This document shows, piece after piece, positions 22,064-34,526 of a stretch of DNA of 64,000 nucleotides. The stretch comes from Cryptomeria japonica (Eukaryota; Streptophyta; Pinopsida; Cupressales; Cupressaceae). The translations under genes were made by a program, and so were the position numbers. Within the stretch, counting starts at the first letter, position 1; each line of letters opens with the position of its first letter. A model generated the notes under the pieces. That model worked only from the letters and a program-made list of their open reading frames with translations, was not told where the DNA came from and searched no databases. Where the stretch lies: assembly GCF_030272615.1 (NCBI RefSeq), contig NC_081412.1, positions 342,359,870 to 342,423,869 of the forward strand. The letters are read 5' to 3'.

Positions 22064-23295
22064 ACTTCTACATAATAAAAACCATCAATTTTATGCTTAC
22101 CATCAATCGAGATGCTTCCTATTCCAAAGATCGGTGTAGCTTCCTCTGTTGCAAATTTTACAATCCACCATCATACTTCTTCAGAGTGATAAACTTATCT
22201 TTGTCTCTGATCATGTGATTTCAACATCCAAAATCAATGATCCATGATCTAGGTGCAACTTTAGCATGCAATGCAATCTTCTCTTTCAGTCTTCCAGTTC
22301 TTTTCTATTACTTCTCCTCTATGGACAAGAATAAGGATTCTTCATTTAAGTCTTCAACATCTTCTTCTTCATATGAATGTGCCTCCATAGAACATACACT
22401 CATTTTCCCTTTATCTCTATCATTTGTTCTTCTCTTAAATTCATTTCTTCCATATTTATTTTTCTTTTCATCATCCTTAGACTTTCTATAATCTTCTTTA
22501 TATATACATTTAGAAGCATAATGACTAGTTCTTCCATAATTAAAACATTTCAAGGGCAACTTGCCTTTATACTTTCTTTTTCCTCGCTTCAATCTTCTTA
22601 CAAAGTTTACTCTAATCTCATCTAGGTTCTCTCTAGTTTCCAATTCATCTCCTGATATCCTTAAAACATTGAATGTAGCTTATTTTCAATAGGATTTTAT
22701 ATCTTCCATCTTTGCAATCTCATAAGTAGATAATGTACTAATAAGTTGATCAATTGTGTAGTTGTTCAAATCGTGACATTCTTCAACTGCACACTTCTTC
22801 AGCTTGTAGGGTTTTGTCAATGTAAACAAGATCGTGATAGCATCACTTTCATCAAGCATTCCTCCAACAACTCAAATAGCTTTTGATGTATCATTCGCTC
22901 TATATATATAACTTTCAATGCTTTCATCATCAACCATTCTAAAACCTTCAAACCACTTCAAGTTGAAGAGTCTTTCTTGTTGCGTCTTTAGATCACCTTC
23001 ATATGCATAACATAACTTGTTCTAGATTCCCTTAGCTTCTTCCATTCCTTTAACCTTCTCAAATACTTCATCACTAAAACAACTGATAAGAATTGTTCTA
23101 GCTTTTGTATTTGTCTACTGAGACTTGATCTCATCTAGAGTTGATGGTTCATTTAGAGTTCGTTGATAGCCAATCTGGATAATCTCCCATTTTCCATTAT
23201 GTAATTCTTCCAAATAAGGTTCCATTCTTTCCTTCCAATAATTAAAGTTTGTTCCATCAAATATTGGAGCTTTAACATGAATTTCATGTGCTATT
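22064..23295 (-). pseudogene. Element D Gag and start of protease
   Basis: The minus strand begins with APIFDGTNFNYWKERMEPYL, the UBN2-type copia Gag start. It continues through NKLCYAYEGDLKTQQERLFN and ESIESYI to a damaged zinc knuckle CFNYGRTSHYASKC (22500-22545; second Cys replaced by Tyr). WIIDFGC and NHMIRDKDKF near 22220-22160 are the protease active site with Ser replaced by Phe. In-frame stops are scattered along the frame. Confidence 0.75.
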
Positions 23296-23353
23296 TATAG
23301 ATCCACCTCAAGAGGTTAAGCTTTCCCAAGAGGAACCTTGCTCTGATACCAAT

Positions 23354-24571
23354 TGTTGAACACCCAACAGGACTGAGAGGGGGAGGCAAATCAGTCCAGA
23401 AATTTTTAAAAAAATATTACTCAACTTATTTAATATTAACACTTTAATCATCAAGACATCAAGCAGAAACACTTAAACAAATGAACACTAGATTTACGTG
23501 GAAAACCTAAACAGGAAAAAACAACGGTGAGAATCTAACTCATAATATTAATAACAATTTTTACAACATTGTAGGCTTGCAACTAAAGAGAGCCAACACC
23601 TAAAGGACTTGTAGAATTAATTTGCATTGCCTTAGGAAAGATACAAAAGGACTTGTATAGTTAAAGAACACTTCTTCAAGACAAGATACAAACTGTTGTC
23701 AAAGGTCTCACTATGAATCAGGAATGAATGAAATAGCTGAACTAAAATTGAGAAGGATTCTCTTGATCATGAAATTGTCCTTGAATAATAATCAAGCGTC
23801 CAATAATAGGGCAAGCATCTTTGATTATCTTCATTGTCACAACACATTGTCTTGCATAATTTATCAGCTTCAAATCTCTTCTCAAACTGACTTTCACATC
23901 ACCACAAACTCAAATCTTCATGCAAATCATTCGCATACACTTCTCACACAATTCACTTCTCATCCATACTCAAATCATCCATCCACACATCTTATATATG
24001 AGATACAACATTAAAATCCTAATCAAGGATTGACCAAAACAAAATAAGCAATATTACAAAAATAAGCCACCCAAACCTAAAATAATTAGATTGGTCCACT
24101 TCAGGAGAAAGAGGCAACCAAAACATATCAAAAAACATCATCCCATGAATGATATAACAATCTGCACTTACTAACATATTTTCTAAAAGATGTTACAAAG
24201 CATAAGGTGTAGATATAATCAACCAATTGGTCACATAACCACTTCTAATGCAAAATACTCCACACAGATCTCCAAAAACCAAAGTGAGACCCAAATAAAC
24301 ATCTCAACACATCTTCCAACACATATCCAGACCAAAAGAACATGATCCACTAAACCGCAATGCAATTAACAACATATCCAGATGACACCAAAAGCATTCT
24401 GAACCACCCTAGATACATGATGACACAACCAACACTAAAAGAGTATCTAGACCAACATCCATATAGATAACCAATGTTTGACAAGGCATATCCAAACCAA
24501 TATCCATCCAAATAACCAAGTTTGACATCAATGACAACTATACAAGATCATACTAACAACAATCTCCAACA
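23354..24571 (-). repeat. 5' LTR of D (1,218 bp)
   Basis: On the minus strand it starts TGTTGGAGAT (at 24571) and ends at 23354 beside the primer site. A TATATAAG box lies at 23991-23998 on the minus strand. Only this copy is in the window. Confidence 0.75.
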
Positions 24572-24576
24572 TATCT

Positions 24577-24843
24577 TTCATCCCCTCTTGGTTTGTTGGG
24601 TTGTTCTCAGCACTGCAAAAGTATGAAAGTGATTTTCGGTGGATTCTAACTGAGTTTGATGGCTCGGATATTTTTTGGTGACTTTAGGTATACAATATTA
24701 GCTTTTTTAGGAAACCCAAATTGACAATTATATATTGATTATTCAAAATTCATTTGTGCAATTGCAATTGAAGAGAAGTGGAGCATGAGGAGAAGAGAAC
24801 AAGAACTATTCAAAGGTATTTTTCTTGCTTAAAATATTTTTAG
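24577..24843 (+). other. Leader region of F
   Basis: AT-rich noncoding DNA before the ATG at 24844. No primer site is recognisable, so the 5' LTR of F must lie beyond D. Confidence 0.5.
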
Positions 24844-26960
24844 ATGGCAAACGATAATATTATCACTGTTAATAGTGAAGCAAGACCTAGTTCTAAATTA
24901 GAACCATTTACTTTAGCGTCAAGCAATCCGATTGGTGCATTTTCTGTTGTTCCCAACAAATTGGTATGTAAAGAAGACATTTTTAGTTATATTCATGTTT
25001 CTTTGGAAGAATATAATCACAACAAACTTAATTATTTCAAGAGAATTCATCTAGTAGATGACACACAAAGATTAAGGGCAGAGTATGCTAGTTTAGGGCA
25101 TAAGGGTTTGGATTCTTGGAGTAATTTTCCTATGTTTCTTGATGAGGAGATAATTAAGATAGTCTTAAGAAGAATTCATGGAGATTGTCTATGGTTGGAT
25201 CAACCATATCAGATTTTGAAAGAATCCCTAAGGGATATGACTGGTTTATGCAACTGTGCCTACATTGGAATCCATGAAGAATGATGAAGTAAACAAATTG
25301 GCTGGTGTTGTGCCTGACAAGAGAACCTTATGGATTGATATCATTGTAGACTTGGCAGACAAATATGCAACTATGAGAATCTCATATAAGGTGTATTACA
25401 GAAATTGTGAAGTTTCAACTTCCTCTACGACAATATTTGTGGCTTATAAGATGGTGAAAGAAATGTTGATTATGATCTATGTGAATTCTTGAGGCGATAA
25501 TTATTGGATAACCTCCAGTTGATGAAGATTGAATTGTACCCCTTCTGGTATGTTTCGGTTGTTTTGTGTTTGGTATTTTACTTTCTCAATGCATTACCTG
25601 GATTAAACAATACAGCATGGAGAAGAGATGTTCCAGCAAGTGATCAGATTAGATGATATTTGGATAATTTGGATGATTGTGATGCCGCTTGTCACAATTT
25701 CTTTTAGATATTCAAAAAGAGATGATTGTGAGGAATCAAATTCCTCTGAAGATTGTTGAATGGTACAGAGATGATTTTAGCTTTCTAGTGGACAAGGACA
25801 ACTGTTTTATTAAAGTTATTATTACAAGAACTTCATGGGTGGATAAGCTTCCTTATGAAGTATCAGAAGATGAATGTATGAGCATTGTGAAAGTGGTTCT
25901 TAAAATGCCTAAATATGTAAATGCAGGAAAATTTGGGACTTATGATGGATTTATGAGTAGACGTGTTGGAAAGAGATCTAGTAAGATTGAGATGGTGTTG
26001 AAAGGAAAGAAAGCAAGTAGATCATTTGAGGAAGAATCTACTTCTTCTTCTAAGGTGTCTAAAGTTAAACACATATCAAATTAATTTGCAGAAGTTGTCG
26101 TTGTTGAGAGTGATGAAGAAAACTTGGAGAAGGTCAGGTTGCAAAAAAATGCTACAACTAGGAAGTTGGTGATTGCCTCCCCTGCCTCTTCCGAGGAAGG
26201 CTTATTTGATGAAGACATAGTACTTGAGACTCTTGCGAGGATTGATGGTTTGAAGAGTTGGTGAGTTGTATCTCACTATTCCATCTTATGATCAAGACAT
26301 TATTGAATAGGTGCATGTTACATATTTTTTTTGGATCAATCTTGTTTCTTTAAATGTTGTTGATGTTCTTCGGAAAGTGTTGATAGAGTTGTTAATTGAG
26401 CAAATGACTATTATTGTTAGTTTTGATGGTGAATCCTGTGAACCCTACATAGAATAAAATATGCTGGAGAAGACGATTGAAAGGTGCTTGAAGGCACATC
26501 ATGATCTTAAGTTGAACTTGGTTAATTTCAAGAAGATGATGGACAATGCATTTGATTTGTACATATATTGCTTAGAATGGTCTATGGCTACAAAGTAATT
26601 CAAAGATGAAATAGACTCCATTGAGTCTCAGCTTAGAGAGTTAGCCCAATCCTTTAACATTTACAAAGATGCTAACAGTGCAATGAGGTCCAAGGTTGGG
26701 GATATTCATTCTCAGTTGTCTGTGAGGTAGAAGTAGAGAGAAGAATATGTGAAACTATTTTGTGAACTCAAGGATACCATAGAAGTTTGGTTGTCCACTT
26801 TTCTTAGGTTATTGGTTGATGCATAAAGAGTTGAGCAGAGTGTTGTTAATGTTAGGACTACAAAATTTTTGCACTCTTGCATGTTTTGTCCTAATGAGTT
26901 TGCTAATGGGTCATCAAATTTAAGTCCTTGGGCTGGGTTTTATTTTTATTCTTTGCTTGC
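24844..26960 (+). pseudogene. Uncharacterised open frame of element F
   Basis: The ATG at 24844 opens a 146-codon frame. It continues after a shift near 25256 (KRTLWIDIIVDLADKYATMR) and, after further lesions, at 25689-26084 (PLKIVEWYRDDFSFLVDKDN, WVDKLPYEVSEDECMSIVKV, KFGTYDGFMSRRVGKRSSK). A hydrophobic stretch around 25545-25595 might be a membrane segment or a buried core. After 26085 comes heptad-rich sequence (LEKTIERCLKAHHDLKLN, then DSIESQLRELAQS) suggesting a coiled coil. I do not recognise the family, though its shape (globular part, basic Ser-rich linker, coiled coil) resembles the extra proteins of other plant retroelements. Confidence 0.5.
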
Positions 26961-27049
26961 ATAGGTTTTTTCCTTAGGTCTATTTTATTCAAATAGCCTC
27001 TTTTGTAATGTCTCCCCTAGTTGTATTGTTTTAATGACCCCTCGGACCC

Positions 27050-27690
27050 TCTTTTCAAGTTGCACATGGTCAGATTTGTGTGTTAAGTTTCACATCCCGC
27101 TTCCCTGTAGGTTGCTTTCATTCCATATATTTTCACATTGTGAGCCGGCAGGCAGCATTTTAAGTGGTTTGGTAGTTTACCCTGCTCCCCCCCACAGTAT
27201 ATCACTTTTCAGCTACATTTGTGCAGCGGGCCGACGGGCTCATTCAAAATGGAGAGAAATAAATCCTGCATTCCCACGGTCTACCTTCATGTTCCTTTTC
27301 TTAGATCACGGGCTTGCGGGTTACGTGATAGTAGCAATTTTCAAGTGGACCCCGCACCCCCGCGAAGTGGTAAATTCTAGTAGAATAAGGTTCGTGGGTG
27401 TGCATATTGGTGAGTTGAGGGACCCCACACCCCCACAGATTGAGGACAAAAGGAAATAAGAATAATTTGGACTTGCAAGAGGATGACTTTGGTATCCCAC
27501 GCTCCCATGAAATGACATAATATAAGGAGAAGAGATCAACAAATCCGCGAGCGACATCAAAGTCTAGAAATGTGTATCCCGCACCCCCCACGGAGGAAAG
27601 ACATAGGAAGATTAAGGGCTTGTAGGCATGCGATAGGAAGACTTTGTGACTTTTCAAAGTGAAGGCATGGTGTTCCAATAGGATTCCACG
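27050..27690 (+). repeat. GC-rich ~72-85-bp tandem repeat
   Basis: A core like ATCCCGCACCCCCCACGG recurs at 27093, 27178, 27263, 27348, 27421, 27493 and 27575, that is every 85, 85, 85, 73, 72 and 82 bases. A second shared block (GGGCTTGCGGGTTACGTGAT at 27310, similar near 27468 and 27618) supports real tandem units. It stands out in AT-rich surroundings. Confidence 0.65.
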
Positions 27691-28461
27691 TGGATTTCAA
27701 ATCTAGCCCAACTTTCTGATCAAATTACATGGATATCATCAACGATTGAATTTCAAATTGCAAACACAGGTCCTCGAGATTTGAATGGTTGTCATGAGAA
27801 AAGATAAACATAAAGGCTACTGTCTAATTGAATGCAGGTCTGATAATCAAAGAGGAAGGTTGACACGAGTGAACCAAAAGGTGAGGAGCTTTGAGGCATG
27901 AGCTCTGTGACGTGAGGACAATGCAATCATGGTAAAATCGCTTGTTCAAAATAAGTCTACGATAAATAATTGAAAAGTTTGTGTTATCCCTAGGCATAAG
28001 GAATTCAAAACAACGACGATCAAGGTTGCATGTAGGGGAGATTTTGAAAAGGGTAACTAAGTTGGTGGTAGAAAGGGAATAGGAGAAGTTTTAAAAACAT
28101 AAAGCAAGAAATAACATGCATGTAAGAATTACATAAGAATAAGCTATTTTTAGAAATCCCAGCTTCCTATAAAGAGCAACAATCTGGATCTTGGCTGAGT
28201 AGTTGTCAAGGTGATTCTTCATGATTATTTGAAGATGGTTTTGAAAGTGGGAATTTCACTTGTAGGGAAAGATTGTGCATTTTTTAGTTTTAAATTCTAT
28301 GATACGTGGTGGAGAGATCTTCAATAAACTATTTTATAGCCAAAGGGACCTTGAAAATGAGTTGGATAACCAAAGGGGTCTTGAAAGGTCTTTTCAATCG
28401 CAGGAACCTTTCAAAGGTTATCCACATTTTCCCCTGCACCACCAAATTGCACAAAGGTAGC
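27691..28461 (+). other. Element F noncoding, left of G
   Basis: No credible gene, only short chance frames. AT-rich sequence that continues right of G. Confidence 0.5.
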
Positions 28462-28466
28462 GGAAG

Positions 28467-29259
28467 TGTTAGGAATCCCACAGATACTGAGAGGGGGGGT
28501 GAATCAGTATCTAACCGGTGAGTAGAATTTTTTGAATTAAAACATGCTAAACATATTATAACAGTATATCGGTATGCAAGAAATAATGCAATAAATAGAA
28601 TCAAGAACATCCATATGAAAAGCACACCATAACACAAGGTTTTAACGAGGAAACCCGGTGTGGGAAAAACCTCGGTGGTATTTGTGACCCTCAATATTCA
28701 CTCACTAGACAATAAGAGAATATTACTTACAATAGGGGCCTGCACATGCAGGAAGGCCAACTTCCTAGAGCACACTGCTCAATGGGAAGTCTCACTGACT
28801 TACAATGAGGATTATACAAATCCAATATCTTGTACTACTTTACAATAGCATCTATAATGCCTGATCCAGTACCGTTTGCTGCTCTGCTTCTTACATAAAC
28901 CCTTAGCCTATATTTCACATAATAGGTCTACCTAATATTCTTCCTTAATGCTTCCTCACTCATCCCAAATGTCTACAATGATCTCTTTTATATATAAGAG
29001 CCATTTTACAATTTGCCAAGCCGGCTTACAAAGTTTTTACAATAATAAACAAAATATAATATAAATAAATCCTGTCGGCCTCTGTGTCGGTATACTTCTT
29101 TTCTTTGTGCCGGTGTCGGTGTCCTAAGTGTCGGTGTAGAGTGTGATCTGCTGATGTCGGTATAATGCCTTTGCCAATGCCATAGGATTGCAAGGTTGCC
29201 ATCAATGACAAAACCTTCAATCACATACAATGTCTCATTGGAGTGTGCATATGCCAACA
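28467..29259 (-). mobile_element. Solo copia LTR G (793 bp) with target duplication
   Basis: It is bounded by GGAAG at 28462-28466 and GGAAG at 29260-29264. In plus-strand reading it starts TGTTAGGAAT and ends GCCAACA. Orientation is minus: the TATA box reads TATATAAAAG on the minus strand (28985-28994), and the GAGGGGGG stretch near 28490 is the reverse of the CCCCCCTC that precedes copia LTR ends. It shares an exact 27-bp block with C (28735-28761). Confidence 0.85.
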
Positions 29260-29264
29260 GGAAG

Positions 29265-31073
29265 AGGAGTGGAAAAATGTAGCTGGGGGAGGTCGATGGT
29301 TCAGATATAGCTTTGGTATGATTTTGCAAGGTTATGGAAGTTGCGACTCCTACGCTACTTACAATATTCATTTGTGAGCTCCTCTTTCCACTTTCATTGC
29401 TGCCAATCTAGGATTGTGAGCTCCTCTTTCCATTTTAATGGCTTCCAGTCTAGAAGTATGAGTTCATCCTTTAGTTTTGGGGATTCTCTACTTATTTTGT
29501 TGTGGAATTCCTTTTCAAGGGTGTAGAGTTCCTCTGTTGGTTGCAGCGGTGCAAATCACACCTCCACTGAGACAACTACAACGTGATGGTGGCATGGCTC
29601 AAAATAGTTAGGCAACAACAAAAAATCATTCTCCAGCAAGGTGGTTATGATGCACACGTCTTTTTCTTGTCTCTTTCTAAACTTGGCGAGGAGGTCTTTC
29701 TTTTGCTTATAGGGTTGACGTGTCAATCTGAAAGGAGGCCAATCGTGAAACAACCTATAGCTTGTGCATTCCTTGTGTTATAAAAGGAATAATAAGGCTG
29801 TAGAGAGGAGTTCTGAAATTTTTACATCACTGGGTTGAGTAGTTGCAGTCTTCTATTATTTCAGGGTTCTTGAGTCTACTTACAAAAAAGGTAAGATATA
29901 GCTTCCATGTTGTAAAAATCAATTAGTAATGAAAGAAATATTTTCATTATTGCATGTTTTGTCTCCTTGTTTATTTTTTGAATTCATGTATGCTAATGTG
30001 TTAAGGATATATTGGTTTATCTTGGTATGTTTATATCAATGTGTGATCATGCTTGTAGGTTTCTCTCAAGGAGGGAACTAAATTCTATGTGCAGATTACA
30101 GTGATTTTGGGAAATATTCACAGGATTAACAAGAATGGATAACTCGAATTTAGCTTAATGGAATTATGTTAATGTCAGGAATTAACATTGATGAAATTCC
30201 CTAATTCAAACTATTTTACAGAATGGGGTTTTATTTCCAGTTTATGGGTGTGACTTTGTTCCCTTGGATATGCATTGGTTGTACCTTTTGCTTCGGGAGT
30301 GTTTCAAAAAAATTCAATTAAGCTTTGTTCCCTTTTTTCTTTTCTTTTGTCTTAAGTGGGCAAGGGGTTTTATTTCTAAATGTATGCTTGACATCCCCTT
30401 GTATCTTTTAGCATTGCATGTGTATTGGTTTCTCAATCAAATGTTGAATGTTGCGGGATCAGGGATATGTGTATGTTGTGCATACAAAAGGTCCCCTGTG
30501 TAATTGAGAATTATCTATCAAAGAGAAAATTTGCATATCTATAATGAATTCAAAAATATCCTAAGTTTTACTGATCCTAATAGGAATACCCTCCTGAGTT
30601 AGGTGGAGCTCGAAGTGAAGAAGGCTTGGTTAAGCCTTGTTTATGTTGGATTTTCTTGTCCTTAGCCTATTGACAATTTTTTCTCAACATTAAAGGTTCT
30701 TTCCTTAACTTGAAGTGTGATGAGATTCTTAGGGTCAAGGGTTGCCAGAAAAAAACACCAACAATTAACACATATGTCTTTGATGTTGCAGCGAGTTTGA
30801 GTGATGATTGTGAATGTCAAAGTAGGATTTTATCTACTACTTTTTGTGCATGGAACTCTTCTTTTATTAATTTGAAGAAATAGTACAAGGAATTTTTCCC
30901 TGGAAATGTGTGATAGGTATTTCTATTTGCTTTATGGAGATGTCTTTTTTTATTTCTATGGTTTTTGGCTTGAGGTGTCACCCTTTGTCATTGTTCTCAA
31001 AGGGGGTGAAATAGTGATAAGGGGAGAAACAAAGGGATATGTTTGTTGCAGAAGTTTTGTTTTGCCATCAATG
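29265..31073 (+). other. Element F noncoding, right of G
   Basis: No gene recognised. The frames here are short and show no domain. It ends in a copia-type 3' region with AAAGGGGGTGAAATAGTG (about 31000) and the polypurine tract. Confidence 0.5.
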
Positions 31074-31087
31074 ACAAAGGGGGAGAT

Positions 31088-31758
31088 TGTTGTACATATG
31101 ACTGTCATTGTTGTCATTGATGTTAAGCCTTTGTTGCTAGTGATCCGGATATATGTGTATATGTTCAGTTAATACATGGTATATCTGGTTATTGGTTCAG
31201 ATGTTTTTTTTTATGTTTCTATGCTACAAAATTGATTAAAGATTCATGTTGTGTTGATATGATGATACAAGATGATGAAAGGTGATGATGTAATGTGTTT
31301 TCAAAAGTTGGTGTTTCTTATCTGGTTTAAAAGTATTTATATTCTCTTTTGTGCTTGCTCTAGTGAAGCTTATTGTGATCTAGAATGAATGCTTGCACCA
31401 AATATACCTTCGATGATCATGTTGTCCATTTGGATTGCTTTTCTCATCATGATTGTGTTGCAAATCAAGATGTTTTGGTTCTCTTATGGTGAACTATTTC
31501 TTCTTTTAGGTCTAGAATAAGATAGTATGTGTTAAACAAGTCAAGTGTTGTACCGATTTGTGCGTATTGGTCTAAGTGGTTGCACATAAAGCTTTTTGGT
31601 GTTAATTGGAAGGTCTACTGACTTGGTGTGAACCTGCACACGTTTCCTTTACCTTCTGGATGATGTATTTTTGGGTTGATGTTATGTATACGTTTCATAT
31701 TTCTTTGGCTGACCTAGTGAAGTTTATTTTGGATCCGATTGATATATTTGTGTGTGTG
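31088..31758 (+). repeat. 3' LTR of F, left part
   Basis: It starts TGTTGTACAT after AAAGGGGGAGAT. It is cut by A' at a GT-rich run (31749-31770); GTGTG at 31754-31758 may be the target copy. The remainder should follow A' right of the window. Confidence 0.6.
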
Positions 31759-32929
31759 TGTCTGTGTGTGGAAAAGTGAAATAAATCTGATAGTTGCAGG
31801 CACAACACTTCAATTAAGTCATTACGTGTATGGTTGGTAAATCAATAATCAATAAATAATAAACCATAACAAAGCGACTAATTGCCTTCTAAAAGATGTG
31901 AGTATAAGATTGCTCTCATATTTTTATGAGCAATACCAGTGACTAGACTACACCAAGATGAAGGATTTAACCTATATGAGCATGATATTTAAGCTATATA
32001 GATGCAAGATGGATGAATAATTCAAGCAATCATGGATTCAAGCAATATGGATTCAAGCAATAATGGATACAAATAATCAAAACTAAGATGCAATAATCTA
32101 AAAAAAGCAAGCACAAAATCTTCAATGACTCCAGAACAAAATCAGCATAATAATCTCCAAGCATGTTCTCAAAAATCTCTGGGGTGATTTGAATGAGAGC
32201 CGAAGGCTGAATTTATAGAGAATTACAAGAGAGATCAAAAAAAGCACAATTTAGAATTAATTGAATAATTGAGAAATCAAGTTCAATCAACTTTGAGATA
32301 GATTCCAATTATAGTTTAATTGAAATGCATTCAGATAAGAAGTTCAAGTTGCATTAGAAATAAGAATTAATTAATTCCATGTATTTGTGATAAAAATAGG
32401 TAATTCTTTTATTTATTCAAGAAAAGAGTCTTTTAATGCAACTGAACTTCTTTTTCTCAAAAGCTGTGAGTTCCAATTTTAGAGAATAATTAATAATTCA
32501 ATTAATTCTTTTTCCGATTTCAAGTTCTCAATTTAGAAAAAGAAATAATATCTCAAGTTTGATTTCTCTCTCAATTCAATTCTTTTATTTTATTTTCAAT
32601 TTAACTCTTGCTTTGCGATTAATTCCTCTTTTGTAATAAATTAATTCCTTTTTTGCATGATTAAATGGCAAATTTATTAATTAATTAAATATGCTAGGAT
32701 ATTTAATAAATGAAATAGGATAATTGATCAAAATGATTTTCTTGGAATGATTCAATTAATTAAATAAATATTTAATTAATATTGAGTATTTGATTTGCCA
32801 TGTAATATTTGATGATTAAAGAATTAATTAATGTGCTCAAGATTGATTTAATTGTCTTTGGTTAGGACCTTGGTGATGTTGTCGAGATTAGGGGCCCATA
32901 GTTTAGATGACCATTTTTAGGGTATTACA
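31759..32929 (-). repeat. 3' LTR of A' (about 1,171 bp)
   Basis: On the minus strand it starts TGTAATACCC at 32929, after the polypurine tract CAAAGAGGGGAAAA (32943-32930). It ends ACACAGACA at 31759, aligned to the end of the LTR of A (ACGCACGACA). It is rich in TTAATTAA. A TATAAAT box lies at 32217-32211. Confidence 0.75.
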
Positions 32930-32998
32930 TTTTCCCCTCTTTGAATTAATGTGCGAGCAGTGTGTTGGTTCAAAGAATCGTTGATGTCTAGGAGATGT

Positions 32999-34526
32999 TG
33001 TTGGCATTTGTGTTGAGTATGTTGACATGATGATATTATGTTGTCATTGATGTCAATATGCTGAAATGTGAACCGGTACAATGTGGTGAACCGGTATATG
33101 TGCAAAGTAATGAACAGGTATATTGAAGCTAAACAGTTGGCGAAGTGAACTGGTATAGTGGTATAAACCGGTATATTGAGCAATAGGTGAAGTGGTATGT
33201 TTGTCCAAGAGAAACGGTATGATGAAATGTGAACCAGCATAAGGAATGTTCTCTATGAAGACTTAACATGATATGACTACCAGTTGGTAGTCTTAGCTTA
33301 AGGGTTTTCAGTTGAAGTGTTCCAAGCCTGTGTGACTCAACCGATGACATTTTGTGATGAGTTAGCATTGTAATGAAGATCTGATCATGTTGCCACGTCA
33401 ACTTGAGCACATGAAGGAGATCAATCCTATCTACCTCAGGAATATGCGAAGTCTCTGTAAATAGTGGAGAACACGTGATGGGTTACAAGCCACCATGAAA
33501 GCGGTGAAGAATGAACAATGGAGAATGTCTTGAGATATGTTCAAGACTTGAGTATTCAAATGCAAAGTGTTCAATGGCTAGGATTGAACCGCCTGAATTG
33601 CTTAACCTAAATGTTTAGGGTTTAGGGTTTATGCTACCGACCTATCTGTTTCCTATAAGGTCGATGTTGTGTTTCTTTCTGAGGTTGTTGGCAAATGGTG
33701 TGTGTGTATCTAAGTGAAGAGATACGTGATTCTTGCCAGACTAGATGAGATAAGAGGATTGATTCCTGCATTGTGTGTGTGCAAAAGGAAGGAACTTAAG
33801 CGGATCTACATTAGGCAATGAGTGCTATTATCATATCATTGTAATACATGTTGATCTTTAACCACTTCAACAGTTGGAAAATCCCTTAACCGGGTAGCTT
33901 TAATCAGCTTGTTGTAAATCCTTTAATAGGGTGACTCAAACTAATTGAGTTCTTGAAATCCTCTAACAAGGTAACCTCTAATAGGGTTTAACCCTTAACT
34001 AGGTATTTAGCCATCCCTTAACTAGGTGATCCCTAATAGGATCGGTTCCTAGCAGAACCTATTGTAATAGTCTTTAACTAGACTAGGCTCCTAATAGAGC
34101 GAACTTCTAAAGAGTTCAAAAGAAGCTTGTGGGTATTCATCCCCACCGTGGTTTTTCCCAGTTGGGTTTCCATGTGAAAAATCTGTGTGTCATGTGTAGT
34201 ATTTTTCATGTGATGATTTAAATGATTTGTGTCTAAAGGTAAATCATGCTGAGCTAGCTGTTATTATATTTCTGATGATAGATTACCTATTCATGCATAA
34301 GGGTGAAATGGAAGTGTAGTATTAAGTTGAGTGGAAAGCTAAGTGATCAACTGGTTAATGCTTGTCACAGTTATTCTTAGCTTTACCGGTTGCATTCTGT
34401 TTCAGACCGGTGTTACTGTCTGTCAAACATTTGCAGTGTTTGTAGTCAAACCGGTTTGGGAAAAGTTTTTGTGACTGTATTGATTCACCCCCCCCCTCTT
34501 AGTACTGGTTTGGTAATTATTGTTCA
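32999..34526 (+). mobile_element. Copia LTR E inside A'
   Basis: It starts TGTTGGCATT and has many ACCGG-containing stretches and a poly-C run near 34488 followed by CTCTTAGTACTGG, the usual end of this LTR type; the last bases are TTGTTCA. Both neighbours (to about 32998, and from about 34550) align with the 3' noncoding region of the A family. I could not find a clean target duplication, so both ends are approximate. A weak primer-like TGTTATCAAATGCC follows, so it may be a 5' LTR remnant and not a solo LTR. Confidence 0.6.

Larger units (their letters stand above)
22064..24571 (-). mobile_element. Element D: copia retrotransposon, 5' part only
   Basis: On the minus strand: 5' LTR (24571-23354), primer site (revcomp of 23341-23352, TTGGTATCAGAG), Gag, and the start of protease, where element C cuts it. 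The remainder should lie left of the window, beyond A and C. The 5 bases at 24572-24576 (TATCT) would be one target copy in F. Confidence 0.8.
24572..31758 (+). mobile_element. Element F: copia-like element with a novel open frame and no visible pol
   Basis: It is the oldest layer. The left end is cut by D and the right end by A'. From left to right it has a short leader, a decayed open frame (24844 to about 26960), a GC-rich tandem repeat, about 3.3 kb without genes (holding solo LTR G), a polypurine tract ACAAAGGGGGAGAT ending at 31087, and the start of a 3' LTR. The tract followed by TGTTGT is the copia pattern. No Gag, RT or integrase motif is visible, so it is probably a non-autonomous element. 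Confidence 0.6.

Noticed and set aside
27301-27678. Overlapping minus-strand frames of 79-125 codons
   Set aside because: They result from the GC-rich tandem repeat, which lacks stops on one strand. No domain is visible.
30264-30503. 79-codon hydrophobic frame in F
   Set aside because: Isolated, without a domain or homologous copy. Short frames of this size are expected by chance in AT-rich DNA.
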